From positions 1 to 35,642 of IMG/VR virus record IMGVR_UViG_3300042882_000845: a stretch of DNA of 35,642 nucleotides. One strand, written 5' to 3'. Under the pieces are notes generated by a model, which saw nothing but the letters and a program-made list of their open reading frames with translations, ran no database searches and was not told the origin of the DNA. This DNA is from a virus. Shown piece by piece: positions 29,073 through 35,642 of the stretch. Each line of letters begins with the position of its first letter. Position 1 is the first letter of the stretch. The position numbers and the translations under genes are program-made.

Positions 29073-29971
29073 CTTGCGTCAGCTCCTTTTTCGTAGGTTG
29101 TTCCTGCTACTGTTTTACGCTGACGCGGGGCCGCGCTTTGGGCGGCCGGCGTTGATGGGGAATCTTGGGGTTTGATCTTGGTGCTGGCGCGCTCCTTGGC
29201 AGAACGCACGATGTTTTGAAACTCGCTGACGCCCTGCAAAAAGGACTCCTCGCTCTGCCGGGGGTTCATCCTGGCCATGGCGTCGGTCGCCTTGCGGCCC
29301 TCCACCTCGGTGATCTGCCCGCCGCCCTTGAGTGTTTCAAACGCCTGCAAGAACTGCTGCCCTCCGATCTGGTCAAGCAGAACTTGGAAATCCGCCGGAG
29401 CCGTGCCGGGAACCTTTGGCAGGATGCTGCTTTTGCCCGTGGCGTATTGCCGCCCGGGGTGTGTTTTGGTCTTTTCTAGCAAGTCATCCATGTAGGACGC
29501 CGTGTCGAGGGTCTTCTGCATTGCGCGCGCTCGGTTTTCCTCAATGATGTCCGCCTCCGTCCTCAGCTTGCGCGTCTGCTCCTGCCGCACTGGGTCAGCT
29601 TCCATCATGGCCATCTTCTGTTGCTGCTGCATACGCGACTCCTGCTGTTTGAGCACAAACTGCGCCGCGCCCTCTTGGGTAAACTGCACGCCCCGCTTCA
29701 TCGCCTTGAGCAACTCCTGCGTTTCCAATGGCAACGCATCGAAGTCCTCGCGGGTCTGCACTTTAAGCGCATTGATGTCAAAAGCCATGCCGGTCTGCGG
29801 CAATGGCTCGGCAGCGACATCGCTGTAGACATCGGCTGGCGTTCCGTAATCCATCCCGCTCATGCCATTCATTTCGTCCATGGCATCAAGCGGCACGGCC
29901 TCCTCACCAGGCTCCAAGGCTGGGAGGTCCGGCTCAACCGGCGGGGGTAGTTGGTTGTTGCGTGGGGGCAT
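29054..29971 (-). CDS. Virion-associated helical protein
   Basis: This 305-residue protein has a Pro/acidic N-terminus, Gln-rich helices (LKQQESRMQQQQKMAMMEAD), the segment GGGQITEVEGRKATDAMARM (about 218-237) and a basic C-terminus with GTTYEKGADARWYQV. The GGGQITE.EG.KAT.A.ARL pattern recurs in phage structural proteins upstream of very large virion proteins. It overlaps the giant gene by 19 nt. A role in internal virion structure or ejection is likely. Confidence 0.65.
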   Translation of the reverse strand: MPPRNNQLPPPVEPDLPALEPGEEAVPLDAMDEMNGMSGMDYGTPADVYSDVAAEPLPQTGMAFDINALKVQTREDFDALPLETQELLKAMKRGVQFTQEGAAQFVLKQQESRMQQQQKMAMMEADPVRQEQTRKLRTEADIIEENRARAMQKTLDTASYMDDLLEKTKTHPGRQYATGKSSILPKVPGTAPADFQVLLDQIGGQQFLQAFETLKGGGQITEVEGRKATDAMARMNPRQSEESFLQGVSEFQNIVRSAKERASTKIKPQDSPSTPAAQSAAPRQRKTVAGTTYEKGADARWYQVR

Positions 29972-29972
29972 G

Positions 29973-30443
29973 TCAGGGAATGGCGTCGGCGTTGATATTG
30001 GAAGGAAGCGTGGTCATCCGGCCTTGGCCGGCGGCGACCTGTGCTTGCGCTGCCGCTTGGTTGCGCACGCCCGGCATCCGAGCCGCCTGAGCCTGCCCAG
30101 CCTGCTGCACGCCGATGCGCTGGTTGGCCATCATGAAGTTGCTGTAAGGTCCAACAAACGACAGCAGCGCCTCGTAGCCCATGACTTTCTCGCGCGGGTC
30201 TTTAGACTTCTTCAGCTCGCCAAGTGCGTTTATGGCAACGTCGTTGCCGTTGAACATTGCGCTACCCAAGATGTCACCGATCTTGTCATAGCTGGACGCC
30301 TTGGCCTCCATTGCCTTGTTGTCGCTGTATGTCTGCGCAAGACCGGAAATTCCGCTCATCACGTTGTTCATCTGCCCCTGCATAAGCTCCTGCCGGTTCT
30401 GCTGGTTGCCCTGCTCGATTGCCCAGAATTGTGCTGGTGTCAT
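29973..30443 (-). CDS. Gln-rich virion-associated protein (156 aa)
   Basis: The protein is Gln-rich and helical (WAIEQGNQQNRQELMQGQMN; AQAQVAAGQGRMTTLPSNI). AAGGAG lies just before ATG 30443. It is one base from the next gene. An internal virion or ejection role is suggested by neighbours only. Confidence 0.6.
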   Translation of the reverse strand: MTPAQFWAIEQGNQQNRQELMQGQMNNVMSGISGLAQTYSDNKAMEAKASSYDKIGDILGSAMFNGNDVAINALGELKKSKDPREKVMGYEALLSFVGPYSNFMMANQRIGVQQAGQAQAARMPGVRNQAAAQAQVAAGQGRMTTLPSNINADAIP

Positions 30444-30467
30444 GTTATTTGTTCTCCTTGTTAATTG

Positions 30468-31307
30468 TTAGCGTGATCCGCCGATGGCACCGGTAATTCC
30501 ACCGAGCGCGGCTCCTGCAGCTATTCCATAAGGACCAAGAGGCGCGCCGGCCATGGCTCCAGATACGGCTCCCATGCCGCCGCCCATCAGCGCACCGCCA
30601 GCTCCACCTGAGCTAAACTGTCCACCCGAATACATCGGGCTCAGCCCCTGTGCACCGCCCACCATGGCCATTGAATTCTGCGTCAGGTTGGCAAACGGCG
30701 AGCCAATGCCCATAGCCATGAGCGCGGGGTTGGTGGACATGCTGAAGTTGTAAGCGTCTTGGCCGAGACCCATCTTCCGCATGCGCTCCTGCTCAGCCAG
30801 CTGGGCAGACTGCCCGAGGATGCCGAGGTCTTGAGCCCTGCGCTGCTGGACGAAACGATCACGGTTAAGCAACTCGGCACCGATGCCAGCGCTGCCTGTC
30901 GCCATCCCTCGGGCGGCCATGGCTGAGCGCGCCTGCTGCGTGGCGTCCCGGGTGTCCTGGGCGGAAAGCATGCCAGCACGCTCGCCGACTGCACCTTGAA
31001 GCTGCTCTTGGAACCGCGTGTACTCCGGTGCGGATGACTGGGCAGCGTCAAGCTGACCAAGGAGGCTGCTGCGCCGGCGCATCTCATCGGGCAAAGCTGC
31101 TTCGTAGCTGCTGCGGAGCCGTTGGTCGCCGAGCAGTCGGAGGCCGAAGTCAATATTCCTGCGGCTCTCCTGCCGAGATGCGTTGCCAGCTGCAACTGAC
31201 ATGGCTGGCAGCTGCTCCCGCTGGATGGCGAGCTGTTGGCGCAGCAGACTTGCAGATTGCTCCAGGTCAAGTGTTGGTGCTGTTGGTGATGATCCTCCCA
31301 TTCCCAT
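30468..31307 (-). CDS. Internal/ejection protein with Gly-rich hydrophobic C-terminus
   Basis: This 279-residue protein has long helices (LRQQLAIQREQLPAMSVAAG; FQEQLQGAVGERAGMLSAQD) and then a glycine-zipper-like end (GGALMGGGMGAVSGAMAG; AAGAALGGITGAIGG). This end could insert into the host membrane, as in podovirus ejection proteins. AGGAGG precedes the ATG at 31307. Gene order supports the assignment; sequence alone does not prove it. Confidence 0.6.
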   Translation of the reverse strand: MGMGGSSPTAPTLDLEQSASLLRQQLAIQREQLPAMSVAAGNASRQESRRNIDFGLRLLGDQRLRSSYEAALPDEMRRRSSLLGQLDAAQSSAPEYTRFQEQLQGAVGERAGMLSAQDTRDATQQARSAMAARGMATGSAGIGAELLNRDRFVQQRRAQDLGILGQSAQLAEQERMRKMGLGQDAYNFSMSTNPALMAMGIGSPFANLTQNSMAMVGGAQGLSPMYSGGQFSSGGAGGALMGGGMGAVSGAMAGAPLGPYGIAAGAALGGITGAIGGSR

Positions 31308-31319
31308 AATGTTGTCCTC

Positions 31320-31658
31320 CTAATTGTTAAATCGTTTGCTCAGTTTGTCCCAGCGGTGTGCCCGCCAGCGGCCGTCGTTGTTGCGCTGCCAGACCAAATA
31401 CTTGTGGGCGTGCGGAGCAACGCGCATGCCTGCCCAAATGACATCGTGGCCGGCAGCCAGCTTGCAGACCCACGCATTGGGGTCTCCGGCCGTGATGCGC
31501 CCTTCGTCTTCATTCCAATGTGCCTCCCAGGCCAGCAAGAACAGGTCGCTGCACGAGTAGACTAATCCATTGGCCACGCAGTCCGCGATAGCCTCGATGA
31601 GTCGCTCGTCCGGGCAGTGATCCTGTTGCCATTGTGCTGCTTTTTCCCATGGGGTCAT
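31320..31658 (-). CDS. Conserved phage protein (112 aa)
   Basis: The protein has CPDERLIEAIADCVANGLVY, CSDLFLLAWEAHWNEDEG and an aromatic/basic end (YLVWQRNNDGRWRAHRWDKL). The start overlaps the stop of the fibre-like gene (ATGA). It may be a fibre assembly factor or chaperone; only the position suggests this. Confidence 0.6.
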   Translation of the reverse strand: MTPWEKAAQWQQDHCPDERLIEAIADCVANGLVYSCSDLFLLAWEAHWNEDEGRITAGDPNAWVCKLAAGHDVIWAGMRVAPHAHKYLVWQRNNDGRWRAHRWDKLSKRFNN

Positions 31659-32488
31659 CGGATGAACATCGCCGTGATCAAGGGACAGGACGTGAGCTGC
31701 GACCCAGCACCGGTGGCGGCGCGGATCACGCAGGCGTCTGCTGTCTTCACATCGGTGGACCTAGCCGTGACGATGTTGTCTTGGGCGACCGCGCTTCGGG
31801 CCGAAAGGCCGGCAACAGCATAGTCCGCGTCTGGAAGTGCCACTGCAAAGTTGACGGCAAATTCCGCGCTCGTTTCAGAGTCGTTGACCGGGGACACGCA
31901 GGCGACATTGCCAGAGGCACGCACAGTCCTTCTGCGAAGTGTTCCTTGGCCGGTTGTGTCTGAAGCCTTAACATCGCCAACGGCATTGAACTTTGTGTTT
32001 TCCGGCCCCACCGCAGTCAGCGTGTAAGCCCTGCTTGTTGGGCGCTGCGCTCCACCGGTTGTAAAGTCAAGGTAGACCACATGCCCCACTCTAAGGCCGT
32101 GCGCCGAGGCTGTGGTCACAACGACAAGGGTGCCAACGCTTGAGGTCGTGTAGGTAAAGTCCAAGTTGTTTGCCGTTGCGCCATTGATGTTCACCCACGC
32201 CCGGGCACCATAGATCGGCGCCGAGCCAGTTTGCGCACCGCTCAACTTGGCAGGGGTGACCGATGCATCGATTATGTTGGCCGCCGCCACGGTGATCGCC
32301 GCGGGCAATGCGCCGGTTGCCAGCTTGGAGAAGGCGATTTGGGCGCTGGCTGAAAGGTCGGCGTCCACGATGTTGCTGATTGCCACACCCGGGGTCTGCG
32401 CGGCGTTAAGCGTGTCCGGCGTGACGGTGTCGCCGGTGACAAATCCGGTCGGTGCGTTGTGTCCTTTGGTTACAGTGATAGTTGCCAT
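31655..32488 (-). CDS. Tail fibre-like protein
   Basis: This 277-residue Thr/Ala/Val-rich beta protein has ADLSASAQIAFSKLATGALP and ASVTPAKLSGAQTGSAP, patterns common in phage tail fibres, and a globular C-terminus that could contact host receptors. It is encoded next to the nozzle-like gene, which supports a receptor-contacting role. Confidence 0.65.
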   Translation of the reverse strand: MATITVTKGHNAPTGFVTGDTVTPDTLNAAQTPGVAISNIVDADLSASAQIAFSKLATGALPAAITVAAANIIDASVTPAKLSGAQTGSAPIYGARAWVNINGATANNLDFTYTTSSVGTLVVVTTASAHGLRVGHVVYLDFTTGGAQRPTSRAYTLTAVGPENTKFNAVGDVKASDTTGQGTLRRRTVRASGNVACVSPVNDSETSAEFAVNFAVALPDADYAVAGLSARSAVAQDNIVTARSTDVKTADACVIRAATGAGSQLTSCPLITAMFIR

Positions 32489-32494
32489 AATAGT

Positions 32495-34495
32495 TTAAGC
32501 TGCGTGACGTGTTTCGGTTTGCGGGAGGCTAGGGATGGCGGCCTCAATTGAGATGTTGCGGATCTCCGGCCGGTTGGCGTTGGTTAGGATTTCCAGCTCG
32601 CAGTAGTGAGCCTTGGCCCGGATCGGCAACTTCAAGCTGTAGTCGTTGCCGGAGCCTGTGGTGTTTTCCAGCCCGGGCACCAAGAGTTCGGTCTTGTCTG
32701 GGTTGCGCAGGTTGGCCGTCACGGTGATGGACCCGGTGTTGGGCAGCACGGCGTCAGCCAGGGCGCGGGTGAAGCGCTTGCTGCTCATCGTCCCCATGCC
32801 GTAGCGGCGCGTGCGGATCTTGCCGGGCACCGCGATGGTGCGGTTGGCCTCAGCGTCCGCAGACTCGTCGCCTGCCTCGACCTCGTCCATGAGCATCAGC
32901 TTGCCGGCTTGGCTGCTGATCATTACGCGGCGACGGTCAGCGATGTCGGCGACCAAGAAGTCGTTGACGCCCACGCCGTAGATGTCGCGGGTCTCCCAAG
33001 CCTGGTTAAGTTGGTTGTAGATAAAGACTCCGTTGTTGCTGCCTTTGCTCGTAGACAGGGGAACGGCGAGGAAGTAGCGGTTGTCGAAATACAGTGCCGT
33101 GGCGTACTCAACGAGGTCAGCCCGCAGTCCTTGCAGCTGGTCGGCGATGGGGTCGCTCAATGGCTTGGTCTCGCCGCGGAGCTTGAGGTCCAGCTTGGTG
33201 TCCAGCCGGTAGACGCCGGAGTCGGAGAGGAAATAGATAAACTGGCCGGCCGTGCAGATCGTCCGGCGGGCCGCGCAGCCGATCTCGTCGGTCAGCAGGT
33301 CGAGGCGGGTGACTGCGGTGTTGATCGCAACATCGCTGCCGTCCACCGCCGAGGTTTGCGAGATGGTAGCAATCCAGATGCTTTTGCGGCAGAAGACCAA
33401 GACCGCGTTGTCCACCCAGGGATGCACGGCCACGATCTTGTCGTTGCCGCCAACGCCAACCCGGAAGGACTGCCAGAAATTGTCAAAAACATCTGGGTCA
33501 AGCACATCGCTGAGCATGACGTTCTGCTTGCCGTCAGGGATGACCAGGCGGTTGCCGATGTAGTTGCCCCAAGGCGCCGAGCGGAGGCGCCGGAAGGTCA
33601 CGCCAACGTCTGGGACGCCAGCCGTGGAACGGACAAAGCCAGTGGCAGGGTCGCCGGCCCAGTAAAGCGGAGCCTTGACCCGTCGCACCTTGATGTTGGC
33701 CGAGGAGTCCGAGGGTGTGCCGGTCGGGACGGCGATGGTGAAATCGTTGGCGTTGAGGCTGGCAGCCTCGACTTGAAACTCATGCCCATCGAAGGCCGCG
33801 CTGCTGCTTCCCTCGATGCGCACGCGGGCGCCGGCGGGGTAGCCGTGGTCGGTCACATAGACTGTGGCGACCGTTCCGGCGACTGAGATGCCGCTCGCCG
33901 TGGTGTACTTTTGCTCGTAGCCGGCCTGCGTGGCGTCGGCCTCGCGGAAGAGGTACATGCGGTCAAACGCCTGCACCATCGATACGTTGTCCGAGGGCTG
34001 CACGCTTTCGCCGGAGGGGTAGGTGATCGAAGAGGGGAGGCGAGCGATGACCAGCTCTTCGCCGCTGCCGAGGTCAAGGTTGTTGTCGTTGTCTACGGCG
34101 AGCACTCCGCTGGCCCAGGCGGCTGAGAACTGAAGGCTGCCGTCCGTCAGGTAGACGTAGGCTCGGTCAGCGGCTGCCAGCAGGGTGACCTCCATGCTGT
34201 TGGCCTCGTCCGGCGAGCGCATGACGGACGCTGCGAAGATGCCGCCATCGTAGCTATTGCGGACGATGGGGCCGGGATCGGTAAAGACGAAGGGCACAGT
34301 CAGCGGCACCTCGCCCGGCGAAATGTCGTCAGCCAGCCGCTTGAGCCCGCGCCTTGTCACGGCCACGCCGCGGTCAAGCCGCATGTTCTCGCTGAGTTGG
34401 AGCATGCCAGCGGGCAAGGTGACAGGGTTCATTCGGCTGGAGTAGCCGATGAATCCCATGTCGCCGTCGCGCTGGACTGGACTTTCAAGGGACAT
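32495..34495 (-). CDS. Tail nozzle or tubular protein (gp12/gp10-like)
   Basis: This 666-residue, beta-rich protein has N-terminal SRMNPVTLPAGMLQLSENMR then LDRGVAVTRRGLKRLAD, a start like the stabilising/nozzle proteins of short-tailed phages. Repeated strand motifs follow (RVRIEGSSSAAFDGHEFQVE; HPWVDNAVLVFCRKSIWIAT) suggesting a beta-propeller. Such proteins close the portal and form the DNA-ejection tube. The ATG sits one base past the stop of the small tail-associated gene. Assignment is by general resemblance. Confidence 0.65.
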   Translation of the reverse strand: MSLESPVQRDGDMGFIGYSSRMNPVTLPAGMLQLSENMRLDRGVAVTRRGLKRLADDISPGEVPLTVPFVFTDPGPIVRNSYDGGIFAASVMRSPDEANSMEVTLLAAADRAYVYLTDGSLQFSAAWASGVLAVDNDNNLDLGSGEELVIARLPSSITYPSGESVQPSDNVSMVQAFDRMYLFREADATQAGYEQKYTTASGISVAGTVATVYVTDHGYPAGARVRIEGSSSAAFDGHEFQVEAASLNANDFTIAVPTGTPSDSSANIKVRRVKAPLYWAGDPATGFVRSTAGVPDVGVTFRRLRSAPWGNYIGNRLVIPDGKQNVMLSDVLDPDVFDNFWQSFRVGVGGNDKIVAVHPWVDNAVLVFCRKSIWIATISQTSAVDGSDVAINTAVTRLDLLTDEIGCAARRTICTAGQFIYFLSDSGVYRLDTKLDLKLRGETKPLSDPIADQLQGLRADLVEYATALYFDNRYFLAVPLSTSKGSNNGVFIYNQLNQAWETRDIYGVGVNDFLVADIADRRRVMISSQAGKLMLMDEVEAGDESADAEANRTIAVPGKIRTRRYGMGTMSSKRFTRALADAVLPNTGSITVTANLRNPDKTELLVPGLENTTGSGNDYSLKLPIRAKAHYCELEILTNANRPEIRNISIEAAIPSLPQTETRHAA

Positions 34496-34848
34496 TAAGT
34501 GGCGATAAGACCGAGGGCGCGCAGCTTGCCGAGTAGGGCGTTGAGTTGGGTGATGACGCTGGCGGCGTCCGTTGCGTTGGCCACGGCGGTGGGCTGAACG
34601 ACCGGCGTGGCGTTGTAGAAGCCGAGCTTTTGCGCGGTCGCCGTGCCAACCTTGGTGCCGGTCGTGGTGCCGAGCACTAGGTTCACGCCTTCAAACACAG
34701 TCTTGTTGCCCGAGAGGTTGAGAGCGGCCGACACAAGGTTGCTGACCGAGATCTTCTTGGTCACACCGCCATCGGAAATAACAAGAAGGTCAGCTGCTTC
34801 CGGTGTTGCGGCGAGTTCTTCGGTGATCTGTGAAATTGTTTTTGCCAT
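34495..34848 (-). CDS. Small tail-associated protein (117 aa)
   Basis: The protein contains LVLGTTTGTKVGTATAQKLG and FYNATPVVQPTAVANAT. The TGTKiGTAt.QKLGFyGATPv.Qpt pattern recurs in small phage tail-fibre or baseplate-type proteins. It is placed between the amidase and the nozzle-like gene. Probably a structural adaptor. Confidence 0.7.
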   Translation of the reverse strand: MAKTISQITEELAATPEAADLLVISDGGVTKKISVSNLVSAALNLSGNKTVFEGVNLVLGTTTGTKVGTATAQKLGFYNATPVVQPTAVANATDAASVITQLNALLGKLRALGLIAT

Positions 34849-34852
34849 ATAA

Positions 34853-35440
34853 TTAGTTCAATGCTTCTTCCAGTTTGCTGCGAAATCTTGCCGCGTCACC
34901 GGGGGAAATGTCCGTCTTCCTGCTCGGCGAAACCTGCTGGTGCGTAACGACCATGCTCATCGGGATGCCCCACTTGCGCAGTCGCGGGGCCAGCCACTCG
35001 ATGGCGGATGCCATGGCATCGTCGCCCAATGGGTAGTCATAGGTGTTGCCCTCCCAGGCGAGGCCAAGGCTCCATGAGTTAAGGTCGCCGCGCCCCATCC
35101 AGTTGCTTTTGCCAGCATGCCAGGCGCGCTCGCTGTCGTTGCAGAACACGGTGCGGCGGCCGTCGCGGGCGATGAGGACGTGATAACTCACTTTACTTGC
35201 CGGATTGCTGATCCACTCGCAGCCGCCCCGGTAGCTGCCGTCCGAGTGATGCAGGACCACCGCTTGCGGGATGATCACGTTGCTCCCCTTGTTCGGCGTG
35301 CTGACCCTGCGCTCGTCGAAGCTCATCAGCGGCCGCTCGACGGTGAAGTTCATTGTGGCAACGGAGGGCAAATTCGGCGAGGCCGGCGCTAGGGAAGCGT
35401 CGGACTTTTTGCCAAATAGATTCAGTAGCCAGCTCCACAT
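34853..35440 (-). CDS. N-acetylmuramoyl-L-alanine amidase (endolysin)
   Basis: This 195-residue Amidase_2/PGRP-like enzyme cleaves the amide bond between MurNAc and L-Ala of peptidoglycan. Zinc ligands are visible as His64 or His65 (VVLHHSDG), His167 (VTHQQ) and Asp177 (KTDISPG); SYHVLI (85-90) and AWHAG (106-110) are typical family elements. The N-terminus has a short hydrophobic segment (WSWLLNLF) that could act as a membrane anchor. It follows a small lipoprotein and a partial membrane protein, forming a lysis cassette. Confidence 0.9.
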   Translation of the reverse strand: MWSWLLNLFGKKSDASLAPASPNLPSVATMNFTVERPLMSFDERRVSTPNKGSNVIIPQAVVLHHSDGSYRGGCEWISNPASKVSYHVLIARDGRRTVFCNDSERAWHAGKSNWMGRGDLNSWSLGLAWEGNTYDYPLGDDAMASAIEWLAPRLRKWGIPMSMVVTHQQVSPSRKTDISPGDAARFRSKLEEALN

Positions 35441-35443
35441 TGC

Positions 35444-35587
35444 TTACTTAGCGAGTCCCTTGGTGCTCGGGGTCACGGTCACGGTTGCCTGCTGCTTCAC
35501 AAAGTCGTAGCCAACCGTCACGCAGCCGGGGAGTAGCAGGTAGCCAGCGAAGACCAAGGCGGCGGCGATAAACTTAGCCGCGAGCAT
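35444..35587 (-). CDS. Small lipoprotein (lysis cassette)
   Basis: The 47-residue product has an N-terminal hydrophobic segment and a lipobox LPGC with Cys22, then a short Thr/Val-rich mature part (YDFVKQQATVTVTPST). Small lipoproteins next to endolysin genes often act as outer-membrane spanins; the mature part here is only 26 residues. The ATG overlaps the end of the preceding gene in another frame. Confidence 0.6.
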   Translation of the reverse strand: MLAAKFIAAALVFAGYLLLPGCVTVGYDFVKQQATVTVTPSTKGLAK

Positions 35588-35642
35588 TGTTGTCCTTGGC
35601 CATCACAAGTCCCCAGGCGGCGGCCAGCGAAGCGGCGATGAG
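35574..35642 (-). CDS. Partial small membrane protein (possible holin)
   Basis: Only the last 22 codons are inside the window, reading LIAASLAAAWGLVMAKDNNA before the stop at 35574. The hydrophobic stretch and place before a lipoprotein and amidase suggest a holin. The start is beyond the right edge, so the length is unknown. Confidence 0.4.
   Translation of the reverse strand, partial: LIAASLAAAWGLVMAKDNNARG

Noticed and set aside
32606-33886. 426-codon plus-strand open frame
   Set aside because: It lies antisense inside the nozzle-like gene, has no motifs, and has the Val/Gly/Asp-rich look of an antisense shadow in G+C-rich DNA.
1-35642. Direct circular closure of the two window ends
   Set aside because: Joining the ends on the minus strand does not give a sensible connector protein, and both edge genes look cut, so DNA is missing between them.
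1-35642. CRISPR arrays or insertion sequences
   Set aside because: No regularly spaced repeat-spacer array or transposase was seen. The only tandem repeats are the iterons and attP arms.

Overview
The window reads as part of a G+C-rich temperate, podovirus-type phage genome. No bacterial housekeeping gene is visible. Nearly everything is on the minus strand in tight runs of overlapping stop/start codons. The virion genes are a large terminase, portal, a DUF5309/SU10-like major capsid protein, a nozzle-like 666-residue protein and an 1865-residue internal-virion-type protein. There is no sheath, tube or tape-measure gene, which fits a short-tailed phage. The host cannot be named from this sequence; the attachment site shows that it carries a tRNA-Thr(TGT) gene.

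Layout, in minus-strand transcription order. (1) From the right edge: a lysis cassette (partial membrane protein, small lipoprotein, amidase), a small tail-associated protein, the nozzle-like protein, a tail-fibre-like protein, ejection/internal proteins, the 1865-aa protein and a 70-aa protein, ending at a hairpin near 23.22 kb. (2) 22.95-23.21 kb: a phage attachment site built from a tRNA-Thr 5' half flanked by helically phased repeats, next to a tyrosine integrase (21.85-22.95 kb). (3) 19.9-21.85 kb: the only plus-strand block, seven small genes including a ribbon-helix-helix-like regulator and a PEGA-like lipoprotein, diverging from an excisionase-like HTH gene. (4) 19.8-8.2 kb: early and replication genes: small proteins, a cytosine-C5 methyltransferase whose gene is completely open in a second frame, HTH and zinc-ribbon proteins, a lambda-O-like initiator with 22-bp iterons inside its gene, PD-(D/E)XK nucleases, DnaB helicase, SSB-like protein and exonuclease. 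(5) 8.1 kb to the left edge: terminase, scaffold, major capsid, decoration, portal and connector genes, with the last gene cut by the edge.

The modules fit together as integration and excision (integrase, excisionase-like HTH, attP), a lambda-type origin served by O-like initiator plus DnaB, recombination (exonuclease, SSB, resolvase-like nucleases), protection of DNA by methylation, then packaging, ejection and lysis. Phage genes flank attP on both sides, so this is not an ordinary integrated prophage with host DNA at its ends; an excised, circular or permuted genome is more likely. The genes at both edges are cut, so the genome is larger than this window.

Most notable points: the co-extensive 570-codon second frame over the methyltransferase gene, iterons that read through all three codon phases of the initiator gene, attP arms on about 11-bp spacing, an integrase lacking two canonical catalytic residues, a zincin motif in the giant protein, and a 15-base homopolymer placed between possible promoter boxes.
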